A stretch of 45,387 nucleotides of DNA, from positions 1-45,387 of the forward strand of contig JADZEM010000142.1 of NCBI GenBank assembly GCA_020850535.1. Reading direction: 5' to 3'. Each line of letters opens with the position of its first letter. Within the stretch, counting starts at the first letter, position 1. The translations under genes were made by a program, and so were the position numbers. Positions 25,429-33,817 of the stretch are shown piece by piece. The notes under the pieces were generated by a model, which was not told where the DNA came from, made no database searches, and saw only the letters and a program-made list of their open reading frames with translations. This stretch comes from Chloroflexota bacterium (GTDB lineage: Bacteria; Chloroflexota; UBA6077; JACCZL01).

Positions 25429-26595
25429 GTGACCGTTCCTTCTCCTGCTTCGAACATGCTGCCTGCCGAACCGCAAGCTTACCTCGCTGGCATTGCCACG
25501 GCCGGACTGGCCGCCGTCTGCGGCGCGATCTTCACCTCGTGGCTCGGCGCGCAGGGTACGCTGGCCGGCGCGATGATCGGCGCGACCATCGGCTCGTCTG
25601 TCAGCGAGATCGTGAAGGCGCCGCTCACGTCCCTGGAGCGCCGCATCATCCAGGCTGGCGTCTCGGCGCGGCAGCTACGTCGAGACGGCCTCGTCAAGAC
25701 GGTGGTCACCACCCCCGCGGCGGCGCAGACCGTCCTCGGGATGGTCTCGCGGCGGTCGCTGGTGACCGTCACCGTCGTGGCGCTCGTCGGCTTCGCGCTG
25801 GCGATGGGCGGCGTCACGGCGGTTGAAGTCGCCAGTGGGGAGCCGCTCGGCTCGCTGGTGGCCGATCAGCCAGCGACCGGCACGACGGTCGGGCAGGTCA
25901 TTCCGAACCCGCCGCCAGTGCTCGCCCCGACGACCCCGACGCCCGCGCCAACGGCCCAGGGGCCGGGCGCACCGTTGCTGCCGTCGGCCCGTGGGGGAGG
26001 CGGCCAGCCCGGCATCGCGCTCAGCCCGACAGGCGACGGCGCCGCACCCAGCGGCACAGACAACGTCGCCGCCGTCACCGGCAGCCCGCCGGCTGGAGCA
26101 GCCAGCACCTCGACGGAGCTTGCCGCGTCGGCCACGGCGGAGGCGGCAGCATCGGCGACCACGGCGGCGGGCGGCTCGCCGTCCACCGCGACGACGGCTA
26201 CCATCAGCACGCCCGGCACGGTGACGCCGGGGACATCGACTCCCACGGCCACAGTACACCCATCTCAGGCAGCGGCCACGGGGACGGCGCGCGCGGCAAT
26301 CGACACGCCGACCGTGGGCACGCCGGCGGCAACCTCAGGGGCAACGCCAGGGGCGATGGCCGCCACCCCGGCCACGACACCTTCGACGAGTGCGCCGACC
26401 AACGCCCCGGCAGCAACCGCGCCGACGACGAATCTGCCATCCGTTGCGCCGACCAGCGCAGTGTCGGCCGCCACGCCGACCGCCCTACCAACGTTGACCC
26501 AGACGCCCTCCAGCAGCGCAACAGCCACGCCGACCGTCACCCCAACGCCGACCGTGACCGCGACCCCCGGTCCGGGCACGCCGGCTCTGCCATAG
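25429..26595 (+). CDS. Membrane protein with long Thr/Pro/Ala-rich C-terminal region
   Basis: 388 residues. N-terminal segment with two glycine-rich hydrophobic stretches (YLAGIATAGLAAVCGAIFTS, GTLAGAMIGATIGSSVSEIV) then a basic cytoplasmic part (APLTSLERRIIQAG) and a third span LVTVTVVALVGFALAMGGVT. From about residue 150 the rest is low-complexity Thr/Pro/Ala/Ser, probably an extended, surface-exposed or glycosylated stalk. No catalytic motif. GTG start with AAGGA ten bases upstream. Family not recognised; similar architectures recur in Chloroflexota as I remember them. Flanked by divergent AOR and convergent methyltransferase genes. Confidence 0.7.
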   Translation: MTVPSPASNMLPAEPQAYLAGIATAGLAAVCGAIFTSWLGAQGTLAGAMIGATIGSSVSEIVKAPLTSLERRIIQAGVSARQLRRDGLVKTVVTTPAAAQTVLGMVSRRSLVTVTVVALVGFALAMGGVTAVEVASGEPLGSLVADQPATGTTVGQVIPNPPPVLAPTTPTPAPTAQGPGAPLLPSARGGGGQPGIALSPTGDGAAPSGTDNVAAVTGSPPAGAASTSTELAASATAEAAASATTAAGGSPSTATTATISTPGTVTPGTSTPTATVHPSQAAATGTARAAIDTPTVGTPAATSGATPGAMAATPATTPSTSAPTNAPAATAPTTNLPSVAPTSAVSAATPTALPTLTQTPSSSATATPTVTPTPTVTATPGPGTPALP

Positions 26596-26615
26596 CGCCC
26601 GGGCGGGCAGGCGGC

Positions 26616-27347
26616 TCAGCGACCGTAGACCGACACGTGCAGGCGGCTGGCGGCGGTGAACGGTTCGCGGAGCCAGCCGCCCCAGCGCTCGTGCAGGCGC
26701 AGCCCGGCGATGCGCGCCATCAGATCCATCTCGCTGGGCCAGATGTAGCGGCAGACGATCGGGTGGACGCGGACGCCCTGCGCCGTCAGCGAGACATGGC
26801 TCTCGTAGAGGGTCTGCGTGACGGGGTCGTGGCGGCCCACGTCGAGCTTGACCTCGTCCACCGCGATGGCCTCAGCATCGACGTACTGCTCGTCGCGCAG
26901 GCGGTGGAGGTACGCTGGCACGAACGCCTCGACCACGAAGCGGCCATCGTCGGCCAGGTGCGCCGCGACGTTCTCGAAGCAGCGCACTTGCTCATCCTGG
27001 GTCAGCAGGTTGAAGAGGGTGTTGTAGACGAGGTAGATCAGGCGAAAACGGCCTTCGACGGGGACCCGGGAGAAATCGCCCAGCGTGACCGGGATCCGGT
27101 CGCCGCCGGGCTTCTCGCGCAGCCGGTCGAGCATGTGGGGCGAGAGGTCGATGCCGTGGACGGGGACGCCCTGCGCCGCCAGCGGCAGCGCGATCCGTCC
27201 CGTCCCGATGGCCAGTTCCAGCGCGGAGCCATCCCCGGCCAGCCCCGCCAGGAACGCGACGGCGGCATCTTCATCGCCGCGCGGCCGGTCGTCGTAACGG
27301 CGGGAGGCGGCCTCCCCAAACGTCATGACTGGCTCGTACCCGTGCAT
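26616..27347 (-). CDS. Class I SAM-dependent methyltransferase
   Basis: 243 residues. Motif I is ALELAIGTGRIALPLAAQG, motif II VHGIDLSPHMLDRLREK, then IPVTLGDFSRVPVEGRF and LIYLVYNTLFNLLTQDEQV. It belongs to the Methyltransf_25-like group, the small soluble methyltransferases with unknown acceptors. No neighbouring pathway identifies the substrate. ATG at 27347. Confidence 0.9.
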   Translation of the reverse strand: MHGYEPVMTFGEAASRRYDDRPRGDEDAAVAFLAGLAGDGSALELAIGTGRIALPLAAQGVPVHGIDLSPHMLDRLREKPGGDRIPVTLGDFSRVPVEGRFRLIYLVYNTLFNLLTQDEQVRCFENVAAHLADDGRFVVEAFVPAYLHRLRDEQYVDAEAIAVDEVKLDVGRHDPVTQTLYESHVSLTAQGVRVHPIVCRYIWPSEMDLMARIAGLRLHERWGGWLREPFTAASRLHVSVYGR

Positions 27348-27414
27348 GCCCCGATTCTACCCCGGCGCCAGAAGCGACGGACGGCGAGCGTGGATGCGCG
27401 CGCAACCATCGCGG

Positions 27415-27774
27415 CTACCGCCCCGTGCTCATGCTCGCGAGGCGCGCGCGTTCTGGCTGCCGAAGGATGGCGGCAACCGTTTCCTCTGCCGTCAGTTCAC
27501 TGCTGTCGATCCAGGCCCCTACACCAGTCAGTTCACCAACGAGCGCCTGCTGTAGGTGCACAAAGTGGTGCGCCACCGGTGTCTTCTCGCGATCGTGATC
27601 CCGCTGGAGGATAACCTCACGGCTTGGATTCAGCACGACGAGATGCAGGCTGAGATCGGGAAGCGCTCTCTGGTATCGCTCCAGCCGCGCCCGCTCGATG
27701 ACGACATACTCCATAACTGGGACGAAGCCCTCGGCGGCGAATGAACGTGCCAGCATGCACTGATGATCGACGAT
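27415..27774 (-). pseudogene. P-loop kinase-like gene, 5' part lost at a MITE
   Basis: The surviving 114 or more residues look like the C-terminal half of a small AAA/chloramphenicol-phosphotransferase-like kinase: MEYVVIERARLERYQRALPD, HLVVLNPSREVILQRDHDRE, HHFVHLQQALVGELTGVGAW, ELTAEETVAAIL. The P-loop half is missing. Reading back past the ATG at 27756, the frame continues with LIVDHQC and then runs straight into the end of the 217-bp MITE at 27775. No P-loop sequence follows the MITE, where the ABC ATPase gene ends 45 bases later. So the gene was cut by insertion plus deletion. Short translation from the internal ATG is possible but would lack the ATP site. Confidence 0.7.
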
Positions 27775-27991
27775 CAGGGCGATTGCATGTTGATGTCGTC
27801 GTGCCGCCGCGTCGGGGCTTGAAAGCCCCGCCTACCATCCTGCAGTCGCTGCGCGACGCTGTAGTCTCACCAGTCCCTGCCGTTCCCGGTGTCCGTCGCG
27901 CAGCGACGGTGTGACTGTAGGCGGGGACTTCAGTCCCCGACCGCCCGCTCCATGATGCTTCGGGGACACCAATGAACATGCCATCGCCCTG
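27775..27991 (-). mobile_element. Family C MITE, copy C1 (217 bp)
   Basis: Same length as the copies at 33828 and 34055, inverted relative to them. Terminal inverted repeats CAGGGCGATTGCATGTT (left) and its complement with one mismatch (right). Two internal hairpins: GTCGGGGCTTGAAAGCCCCG and CGGGGACTTCAGTCCCCG. Contains no transposase gene. Flanking 10-mers differ, consistent with a deletion next to it. Confidence 0.85.
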
Positions 27992-28039
27992 CATGTCGTC
28001 AGGGAGAATGTGACACCAGGGCGTCAGGTGATGATAATC

Positions 28040-28867
28040 TCAGGCGAACGCGGCGACCGGCTCCCGCGGCGGTGGTGCTCCGGCCGTGGTGTCGCGGATC
28101 GAGCGCAGCGGCGTGATGCGCGGCAAACCGTCTCGGTCCAGCTCCACGCGGGCCTCGATGCCATACACCTGCCAGAGCATCATCTCGGTCAGCACATCCT
28201 CCGGCGCGCCGTCGGCGTAGGTTCGGCCGCCGTGCAGGATGACCAGCCGATCCACGAAGCGGGCCGCCAGATTCAGGTCGTGGAGGGCGATCAGCACCGT
28301 CATCTGGCGCTCGGCGGCCAGCGACCGCACCAGTTGCAGCAGCTCAAGCTGGCGCTGGAGATCGAGGCTGCTGGTCGGCTCGTCCAGCAGGAGCACGCGG
28401 GGGTCGCGGGCCAAGGCCTGGGCCACCGCCACCATCTGGCGCTGTCCGCCACTCAGCTCACTCAGGTAGCGCAGGGCGATCGGCTCCAGGCGCAAGTCGT
28501 CGAGGATCGCCGCGACGGCCGCGATGTCGTCGTCGCCCACGATCCACGAGGCCGACTGCTGCCGGGCCACCAGGATCGCCTCGAAGACGGTGATGGCCGC
28601 CGTGCTGGCGTACTCCTGAGGCAGGTAGGTCACCTGCCGACGCAGCGTGCGCCACTGCTCGGCGCCGCGGACCTCCGCGCCGTCGAGCCAGACCTGCCCG
28701 CCCGACCGGTGGAGGCCCGCGACGCACTTCAGCAGGGTGGACTTGCCGGCCGCGTTCGGGCCAACGATCCCGAGCACCTCGCCCGGGCGCGCCGCCGCCA
28801 TCGAGACGCCGTGCAGGACCGCCTGAGCGCCATAGGAAAAGCTGATGTCGTCGAGTCGGACGCTCAT
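28040..28867 (-). CDS. Iron-siderophore/cobalamin ABC transporter, ATP-binding subunit
   Basis: 275 residues of the FepC/BtuD type. Walker A GPNAAGKSTLL, Q-loop YLPQEYAST, signature LSGGQRQMVAVAQAL, Walker B RVLLLDEPTSSLDL and the switch His in LIALHDLNLAA. Powers uptake by the permease encoded just before it; the two overlap by an ATGA at 28864-28867. Together with the binding protein at 30312 it forms a complete importer. Iron-chelate rather than B12 is favoured by the iron-box-like site upstream of the binding protein. Confidence 0.94.
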   Translation of the reverse strand: MSVRLDDISFSYGAQAVLHGVSMAAARPGEVLGIVGPNAAGKSTLLKCVAGLHRSGGQVWLDGAEVRGAEQWRTLRRQVTYLPQEYASTAAITVFEAILVARQQSASWIVGDDDIAAVAAILDDLRLEPIALRYLSELSGGQRQMVAVAQALARDPRVLLLDEPTSSLDLQRQLELLQLVRSLAAERQMTVLIALHDLNLAARFVDRLVILHGGRTYADGAPEDVLTEMMLWQVYGIEARVELDRDGLPRITPLRSIRDTTAGAPPPREPVAAFA

Positions 28868-29979
28868 GACCAGAGCTGCCTCCGCCGGCTGAAGATCAGC
28901 GCCAGGAAGAACGGCACGCCGATCAACGCCGTGATGATGCCGACCGGGATGATGACGCCCGGCAGAATCGCCTTACTCACCAGCGAGGTGGCCGCCAGGA
29001 GGATCGCGCCGCAGATGGCCGAGGCCGGCAGGAAGTAGCGCTGCTCCTCGCCCACCAGCATCCGCGCGACGTGCGGGCCGACCAGTCCGACGAACCCGAT
29101 GGTGCCCACGAACGCCACAGCCGTCGCGGCCAGCAGCGACACGCCGACCAGCACCAGCAGCCGCAGCCGCTGAACGTCCACGCCCAGCGCGCGCGCCCGC
29201 TCATCTCCGAGGCGCAGCGCTGTCAACTGCCAGCTTGCCCGCAGGAAGAACGGCAGCGTGGCGGCCACCATCAGCGCCGTCAGCCCGAGCTTCGGCCAAC
29301 TGGCCTTCGCCAGACTCCCCAGGGACCAGAAGACCACCTGTTGGAGCGCCTGTTCCGAGGCGATGTACTGGAGCAACGCGAGCAGCGCCTGGAACAGGAA
29401 GACCAGTGCGATGCCCAGCAGCACCATCGTCTCGGCAGAGACGCCGCGCATCATGCTGAAGGCGAAGATGACCAGCGCGGCCACCATCGCGAAGACGAAG
29501 GCGTTGCCGGCCACAAAGAAGATGCCGCTCGCGAACGGGACGATGCTCACCCCAAGCACCAGCGCCACCGCCGCGCCGAAGCTCGCCGCCGCCGAGATCC
29601 CCAGCGTAAACGGGCTGGCCAGCGGGTTGTTCAGGATCGTCTGCATCTCAGCGCCGGCGATGGCCAGCGACGCGCCGACCACCACGGCCATCAGCGCCAT
29701 CGGCAGGCGGATGTCCCAGACGATGGCGTACTGCGTGATGTTGGCGCTGGCCGGCCAGACGATGATACGGGCCACATCCAGGAGCGTCAGGCCGGACGGC
29801 CCGATGGAGATGTCGGCCAGGATCAGCAGCACCAGCAACGGCGCGAGCACGCCGAGCATCAGCCGCTTGCGCCTGGTGACGTCCGCATAGATGCGGCGGC
29901 CGAGCGCCCGTCTGGCTGCGTCGCCGCGCTCGGCGGCCAGCAGCCCGGGGATCGTGCCGGCCGCGACGTTCTGAGCCAC
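28864..29979 (-). CDS. Iron-siderophore/cobalamin ABC transporter, FecCD permease
   Basis: 371 residues with about ten spans, FecCD/BtuC family. Typical strings: DIRLPMALMAVVVGASLAIA with GAEMQTILNNPLASPFTLGI, and FVGTIGFVGLVGPHVARMLV with GEEQRYFLPASAICGAILLA. FVGLVGPHVAR is the coupling region to the ATPase. GTG start at 29979 with GGAGG six bases upstream. Downstream partner of the binding protein gene, although 330 bases of repeats separate them. Confidence 0.94.
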   Translation of the reverse strand: MAQNVAAGTIPGLLAAERGDAARRALGRRIYADVTRRKRLMLGVLAPLLVLLILADISIGPSGLTLLDVARIIVWPASANITQYAIVWDIRLPMALMAVVVGASLAIAGAEMQTILNNPLASPFTLGISAAASFGAAVALVLGVSIVPFASGIFFVAGNAFVFAMVAALVIFAFSMMRGVSAETMVLLGIALVFLFQALLALLQYIASEQALQQVVFWSLGSLAKASWPKLGLTALMVAATLPFFLRASWQLTALRLGDERARALGVDVQRLRLLVLVGVSLLAATAVAFVGTIGFVGLVGPHVARMLVGEEQRYFLPASAICGAILLAATSLVSKAILPGVIIPVGIITALIGVPFFLALIFSRRRQLWS

Positions 29980-30311
29980 GTCGTGCCTCCGAGGTGCGGG
30001 GTCGGGTTCTGGGTGTCAGGTTTCGGGTGAGGGTCCGCATGCGTGACAGCGCCCACTCACCCCGATAGCTCTGAGATGTGCGTCTCTGGACGGAAACTCC
30101 GCCCTGAGGCAGGCTGCGTTCTCGTAGAAAGCGTGCAACACCCTCTGAGAGCCTGCAAGCACCCTCTGAGAGCCTGCAAGACCCTCTGAGAGCCTGCAGC
30201 ACCCTCTGTCATCCTGAGCGTGCGAAGGATCTCACCCGCTGACCGTCAAGCCCGCGTCAGCGGGTGAGGTTCTTCCCTCCACTCGCAGAGCCTGCCCTTC
30301 GACGCAGGGCG
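29980..30311. repeat. Repeat-filled gap: heptads, 21-bp tandem repeats and family A palindrome A1
   Basis: Three kinds of repeat sit between the permease and binding-protein genes. Heptads GGGTTCT, GGGTGTC, AGGTTTC, GGGTGAG run from 30004 to 30031. A 21-bp unit CACCCTCTGAGAGCCTGCAAG repeats about 3.4 times at 30139-30208. A family A element follows: GTCATCCTGAGCG at 30208, then a perfect 13-bp hairpin CTCACCCGCTGAC / GTCAGCGGGTGAG at 30231-30268. No gene is visible. Confidence 0.88.
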
Positions 30312-31493
30312 CTAGTCGTTCAGGCCCACCCAGAAGGTGCCGCCGTAGCTGATCGGCAGGAACCGCTCGTGGTAGGTGCGGAGGTTCGCCTCGGGGTCGA
30401 TGTCGGCGAACTGCTCCGGGAAGTTCCACTTGGCGAACTGCTGGAGCACGGCGAAGTGGAACGGCGAGTTGTAGAACTGGTGCCAGACCCCGTAGAACCG
30501 GCCCGTCTTGACGGCTTTCAGGCCGCTCCAGCCGGGCTGATCGGTCAGGCCGCGCAGGGCGGTGCGAGCCATCTCGGGCGTCGTGTTGTAGCCGAACGGC
30601 ACGTAGTTCTGGGCGTTCGGCGAGTAGACCCAGTTCGAGCCCGTCGCGATGATGATGTCCGGGTCTGCCGTCAAGACCTTCTCAGGGTTGACGGTGCCGC
30701 TCCAGCCCGGGAACAGGCCCGCGGCGATGTTCGTGCCGCCGGCCCGCTCGGCCAGGATGCCGAGGTTGGCGCGGCCGAACGTGCCGCAGCAGTCCAGCAG
30801 GCCAGCCGCCCGCAGGATGAAGATCGTCGGCGGCGCGTCCTTGATTTTCTCGACGCGGGCAAAGACCGTGTTGACCTGCTGCGTGTAGAAGTCCGCCACG
30901 GCCTGCGCGTTCGCCTCGCGGCCGAACAGCCGCCCGACCAGCAGGATGCTCGGAACCGTCGTCTCCAGCGGCTGCTGGCGGAAGTCGATGATGACGCTCG
31001 GGATGCCGACGCCAGCCAGGGTGTCGATCAGGCCAGAGTCTCGGGCCGGCGCGTACGAATCCAGGCTGAACAGCACCAGATCCGGCTGGAGCGACACCGC
31101 CTTCTCGACACTGAACGTGCCGCTTTGCGGACTGCCCATGACCGGGATCTCGGCCATCGACGGGAACTTCTCCCCATACTTGACGTAGGTGTCGTAGTCC
31201 GCCGTGCGGAGATCGTCGCCCCAGGCGACGACCCGCTGGAACGGGTTGTCGGTGTCGAGCGAGGCCACGATGTAGGTCTGGCGACCTTCCGCCAGAATCA
31301 CCCGCTGGACGGGCGCCTTGACGGTGACGGTTCGCCCGACAACGTCGGTGACGGTGATCGTGCCCTGGGCGGCCGGCGCGGCCCAGGCCAGCAACGGACC
31401 GCCGGCCTGCACGAGCAGCGCCAGCGCGAGCGCCAGGGCCAGCACCGCCACCCGAGTCGGCCGGCCACGAGAATGTGAGACGATAGGATGCAT
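30312..31493 (-). CDS. Iron-siderophore/cobalamin ABC transporter, substrate-binding protein
   Basis: About 393 residues. Sec signal peptide (VAVLALALALALLVQAGGPL then AWAAPAA); no lipobox Cys seen. The fold is the FepB/BtuF type: ITVTDVVGRTVTVKAPVQRV, VVAWGDDLRTADYDTYVK, LQPDLVLFSLDSYA, and VPSILLVGRLFGREANAQAV. It captures a metal chelate outside the membrane and delivers it to the permease. ATG at 31493 with GAGAGG ten bases upstream; the 13-residue longer version is unlikely. The promoter at 31541-31573 carries a DtxR/IdeR-like box. Confidence 0.91.
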   Translation of the reverse strand: MHPIVSHSRGRPTRVAVLALALALALLVQAGGPLLAWAAPAAQGTITVTDVVGRTVTVKAPVQRVILAEGRQTYIVASLDTDNPFQRVVAWGDDLRTADYDTYVKYGEKFPSMAEIPVMGSPQSGTFSVEKAVSLQPDLVLFSLDSYAPARDSGLIDTLAGVGIPSVIIDFRQQPLETTVPSILLVGRLFGREANAQAVADFYTQQVNTVFARVEKIKDAPPTIFILRAAGLLDCCGTFGRANLGILAERAGGTNIAAGLFPGWSGTVNPEKVLTADPDIIIATGSNWVYSPNAQNYVPFGYNTTPEMARTALRGLTDQPGWSGLKAVKTGRFYGVWHQFYNSPFHFAVLQQFAKWNFPEQFADIDPEANLRTYHERFLPISYGGTFWVGLND

Positions 31494-31540
31494 GACGAGA
31501 AGACCTCTCTGCAGCGCGCTGAGGGTTACCAAATGGCAAG

Positions 31541-31573
31541 CATTAGCCTACTCTAATGGTCGGATTTTGGCAA
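31541..31573 (-). promoter_or_regulatory. Promoter with DtxR/IdeR-like iron box
   Basis: On the reverse strand TTGCCA (31568-31573) and TAGGCT (31545-31550) are 17 bp apart, a good -35/-10 pair. The palindrome CATTAGCCTACTCTAATG (31541-31558; 6-bp arms) covers the -10. In reverse it reads TTAGAGTAGGCTAA, matching 12 of 19 positions of the DtxR/IdeR consensus TTAGGTTAGSCTAACCTAA. A repressor bound here would block the binding-protein gene, as expected for iron control. Confidence 0.6.
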
Positions 31574-31783
31574 GTGGAACATCCGGTCAGAGCATCTGCG
31601 TCATTCGGGCGCCGCGCCGCGTTCCGGGGCCGTGGCTGTGCACGGCGACATCTCGTCAGGCATGATCGGCGGTGCGGGCAGCGCAGCAGGCACGGGCGCG
31701 CATCGGGTGTAGACAGTGTCTCGCGCGACGGTGCGCGCATCGGATGTGGGACAGCGGGCACACGGTCAGGGGCGGAGGCGACG

Positions 31784-32455
31784 ATGAGCGCGGCAGGCGG
31801 CGCGGTACAGCTCACGGACCCTCGCGAGCTGCTGGAGGTCTTCACCGAGGCGGGCGAGCCGACCGGTACGGCGCTGCCACGCGGGCAGATCCACCTGGAG
31901 GGCCACTGGCACCAGGCGTTCTTCTGCTGGATCGCGCGGCCGGGGCGGGAGGGTCCGGAGATCCTCTTGCAGCACCGGGCGGCCCGCAAGGATGTCTGGC
32001 CGCTCCGTTTCGACGCCTCGGCCGCCGGGCACATCCGCTTCGGGGAGAGCATGGCCGAGGCCGCGCGGGAGGTCCGCGAGGAGCTGGGCATCGCCGTCGA
32101 GCTTCGGGACATGCTCCATCTCGGGCGGCACCGGCAACAGCACGATCATGCCAACGGCCTGATCGACCGTGAGTACCACGTCGTCCACCTGCTGATGCCC
32201 GGCCCGCCGGACGCCGCCTACCAGCCCGATCCGCGCGAGGTGGCCGGGCTGGCCTGGCTTGGCCTGGACGACCTGCTCGGGCTGGTCGAGGGGCGCATCG
32301 GCGAGGCCCAGGCCCGCTACCGAGCGGCAGCCGCCGGGCCGGACGCGTTCGTTGCGCGCACGCTGACGCTCACCGACCTCGTGCCCTACGCCGACGGCTA
32401 CCATCGCTGGCTGCTCGGCGCGATCCGCGAAGAGATGGGCCGGCGCGGCCTCTAG
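31784..32455 (+). CDS. Nudix hydrolase
   Basis: 223 residues. Nudix box GHIRFGESMAEAAREVREEL-GI fits Gx5Ex7REUxEExGU (here Ala-Arg-Glu-Val-Arg-Glu-Glu-Leu-Gly). Before it, RPGREGPEILLQHRAARKDV and WPLRFDASAAGH resemble the isopentenyl-diphosphate-isomerase/YfcD-like Nudix group, with a C-terminal extension to YHRWLLGAIREEM. Hydrolyses a nucleoside-diphosphate-linked or diphosphate compound; substrate unknown. ATG has GGAGG five bases upstream; longer frames are not conserved. Confidence 0.91.
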   Translation: MSAAGGAVQLTDPRELLEVFTEAGEPTGTALPRGQIHLEGHWHQAFFCWIARPGREGPEILLQHRAARKDVWPLRFDASAAGHIRFGESMAEAAREVREELGIAVELRDMLHLGRHRQQHDHANGLIDREYHVVHLLMPGPPDAAYQPDPREVAGLAWLGLDDLLGLVEGRIGEAQARYRAAAAGPDAFVARTLTLTDLVPYADGYHRWLLGAIREEMGRRGL

Positions 32456-32567
32456 ATCAACGCGACGACGGCCGCTCCATACCGCGCATTTCACGAACGT
32501 CGCTGGCCGTCGCGGCGCGGATCGTCGTCCCCGGTGCAACTCGCTGTAGCGTGTATCCGGGCTTGCC

Positions 32568-33560
32568 TCACGCGATGGGCGTCACCTGCCCGCTCTCGCT
32601 CGACGCGACGCCGGCCAGCACCGTCGCCACCACCAGCCGGCCGTACTCTGCCGAGACGGGCGAGGGCGTCTCGCCGCGCACGTGGGCCAGGAACGCCACC
32701 CACTCGCCGGCCAGGGCGTCCAGCTGTGGGCTGGGCGCTTGCAAGACTGGCTCCCAGGCGTCGCGGCGCGCCAGGAAGAGGCCATCGGTGTGGTTGACCC
32801 GCAACGCGCCCTCGGTGCCCTGGACCTCTGACCAGTCGTCGCGCGCACCGGCCGCGTACCCGATGGCCCGGGCGATCCCCACAGCGCCGCCCTCGAAGCC
32901 GATCAGCCCGACCCCGAGGTCGTCTACATCCTGCGGGTGAAAGCACGTCCCGACGACAGCCCGCACGTCCTTCGGCTGGGCGTCCAGCAGCAGGCAGAGC
33001 CGGTCCACCAGGTGGCAGCCGTTGGTCAGCCACATGCCGCCGCCCGGCGCGAGGTGCCACTGCTCGCGCTGGGCGAAGGTCCAGTCTTTCACCATCGCAG
33101 CCGTCGCCGCGACCGGCCGCCCGATGGCTCCCTCACGGATCAGGCGCAGCGCTTCCTGGTAGGCCCGCATGTAGCGGTAGGGGTGGGCCACCATGAACGG
33201 CGTCCCCATCTCGGCCACGGCCCGCACGACAGCGTCGCAGTCCGCGAGCGTGGGGGCCATCGGCTTTTCGAGCAGGACAGCCTTGCCAGCCCGCAGCGCC
33301 TCGACGGTCACCTGGGCGTGCAGGTTGTGGGGCAGCACGTTGCAGATGACGTCGACTGCCGGATCGGCGATCAGGTCGCGGTAGTCGGTGTAGCCGGCGC
33401 CCCCGAACTCCGCCGTGAAGCGCTGCAGCCGCTCGGGTGTACGCGCCGAGGCCGCCACCAGTTTGACGCCCGGGACCATGGCCAGGGCGCGCGCGTGCTG
33501 CGCCCCGAACATGCCCGCCCCGATGATCCCGACTCCGTACGCAGTTGCCACGTCTGCCAT
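32568..33560 (-). CDS. Gfo/Idh/MocA family oxidoreductase
   Basis: 330 residues, NAD(P)-dependent sugar-type dehydrogenase. Rossmann motif GIIGAGMFGAQHARALAM, LIADPAVDVICNVLPHNLHA, and the conserved EKPMAPTLADCDAVV with the catalytic-region Lys. The C-terminal domain has GGGMWLTNGCHLVDRLCLLL, with His where the family keeps a catalytic His. Family members act on inositols, uronates and sugar derivatives; which one cannot be said. ATG with GGAAGAGG close upstream. Confidence 0.92.
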   Translation of the reverse strand: MADVATAYGVGIIGAGMFGAQHARALAMVPGVKLVAASARTPERLQRFTAEFGGAGYTDYRDLIADPAVDVICNVLPHNLHAQVTVEALRAGKAVLLEKPMAPTLADCDAVVRAVAEMGTPFMVAHPYRYMRAYQEALRLIREGAIGRPVAATAAMVKDWTFAQREQWHLAPGGGMWLTNGCHLVDRLCLLLDAQPKDVRAVVGTCFHPQDVDDLGVGLIGFEGGAVGIARAIGYAAGARDDWSEVQGTEGALRVNHTDGLFLARRDAWEPVLQAPSPQLDALAGEWVAFLAHVRGETPSPVSAEYGRLVVATVLAGVASSESGQVTPIA

Positions 33561-33696
33561 CCTCTTCCAGATCGCGGCATTCTACCCCGGAGCCGTCGAG
33601 GGGCATGCCCCTCCTGGCTCGTCAGATGTCAATCGCAGGGTCGCGCAGCACTCACTTGTCGCCATCCCGACCGCGGCGAGAAACGCCCTCCCGTCC

Positions 33697-33815
33697 GTCA
33701 TCCCGACTGCGGCGAGGAACGAGCGGAGTGGAGTGGGATCTTCCTGAAGCCGCTACTCGGTTCGCCGGGGAAGATCCCTCGATTTCGTTCGCAGGCTCAC
33801 GCCGCTCGGGATGAC
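33697..33815. repeat. Family B palindrome, copy B2
   Basis: Begins GTCATCCCGACTGCGGCGAG and ends CTCGGGATGAC, with inner GGGATCTTCC / GGAAGATCCC. A half copy of its 5' arm lies at about 33662-33695. Its relatives are B1 and B3; the sequence after the two MITEs, 34282-34331, ends in the same right arm. Confidence 0.8.
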
Positions 33816-33817
33816 GG

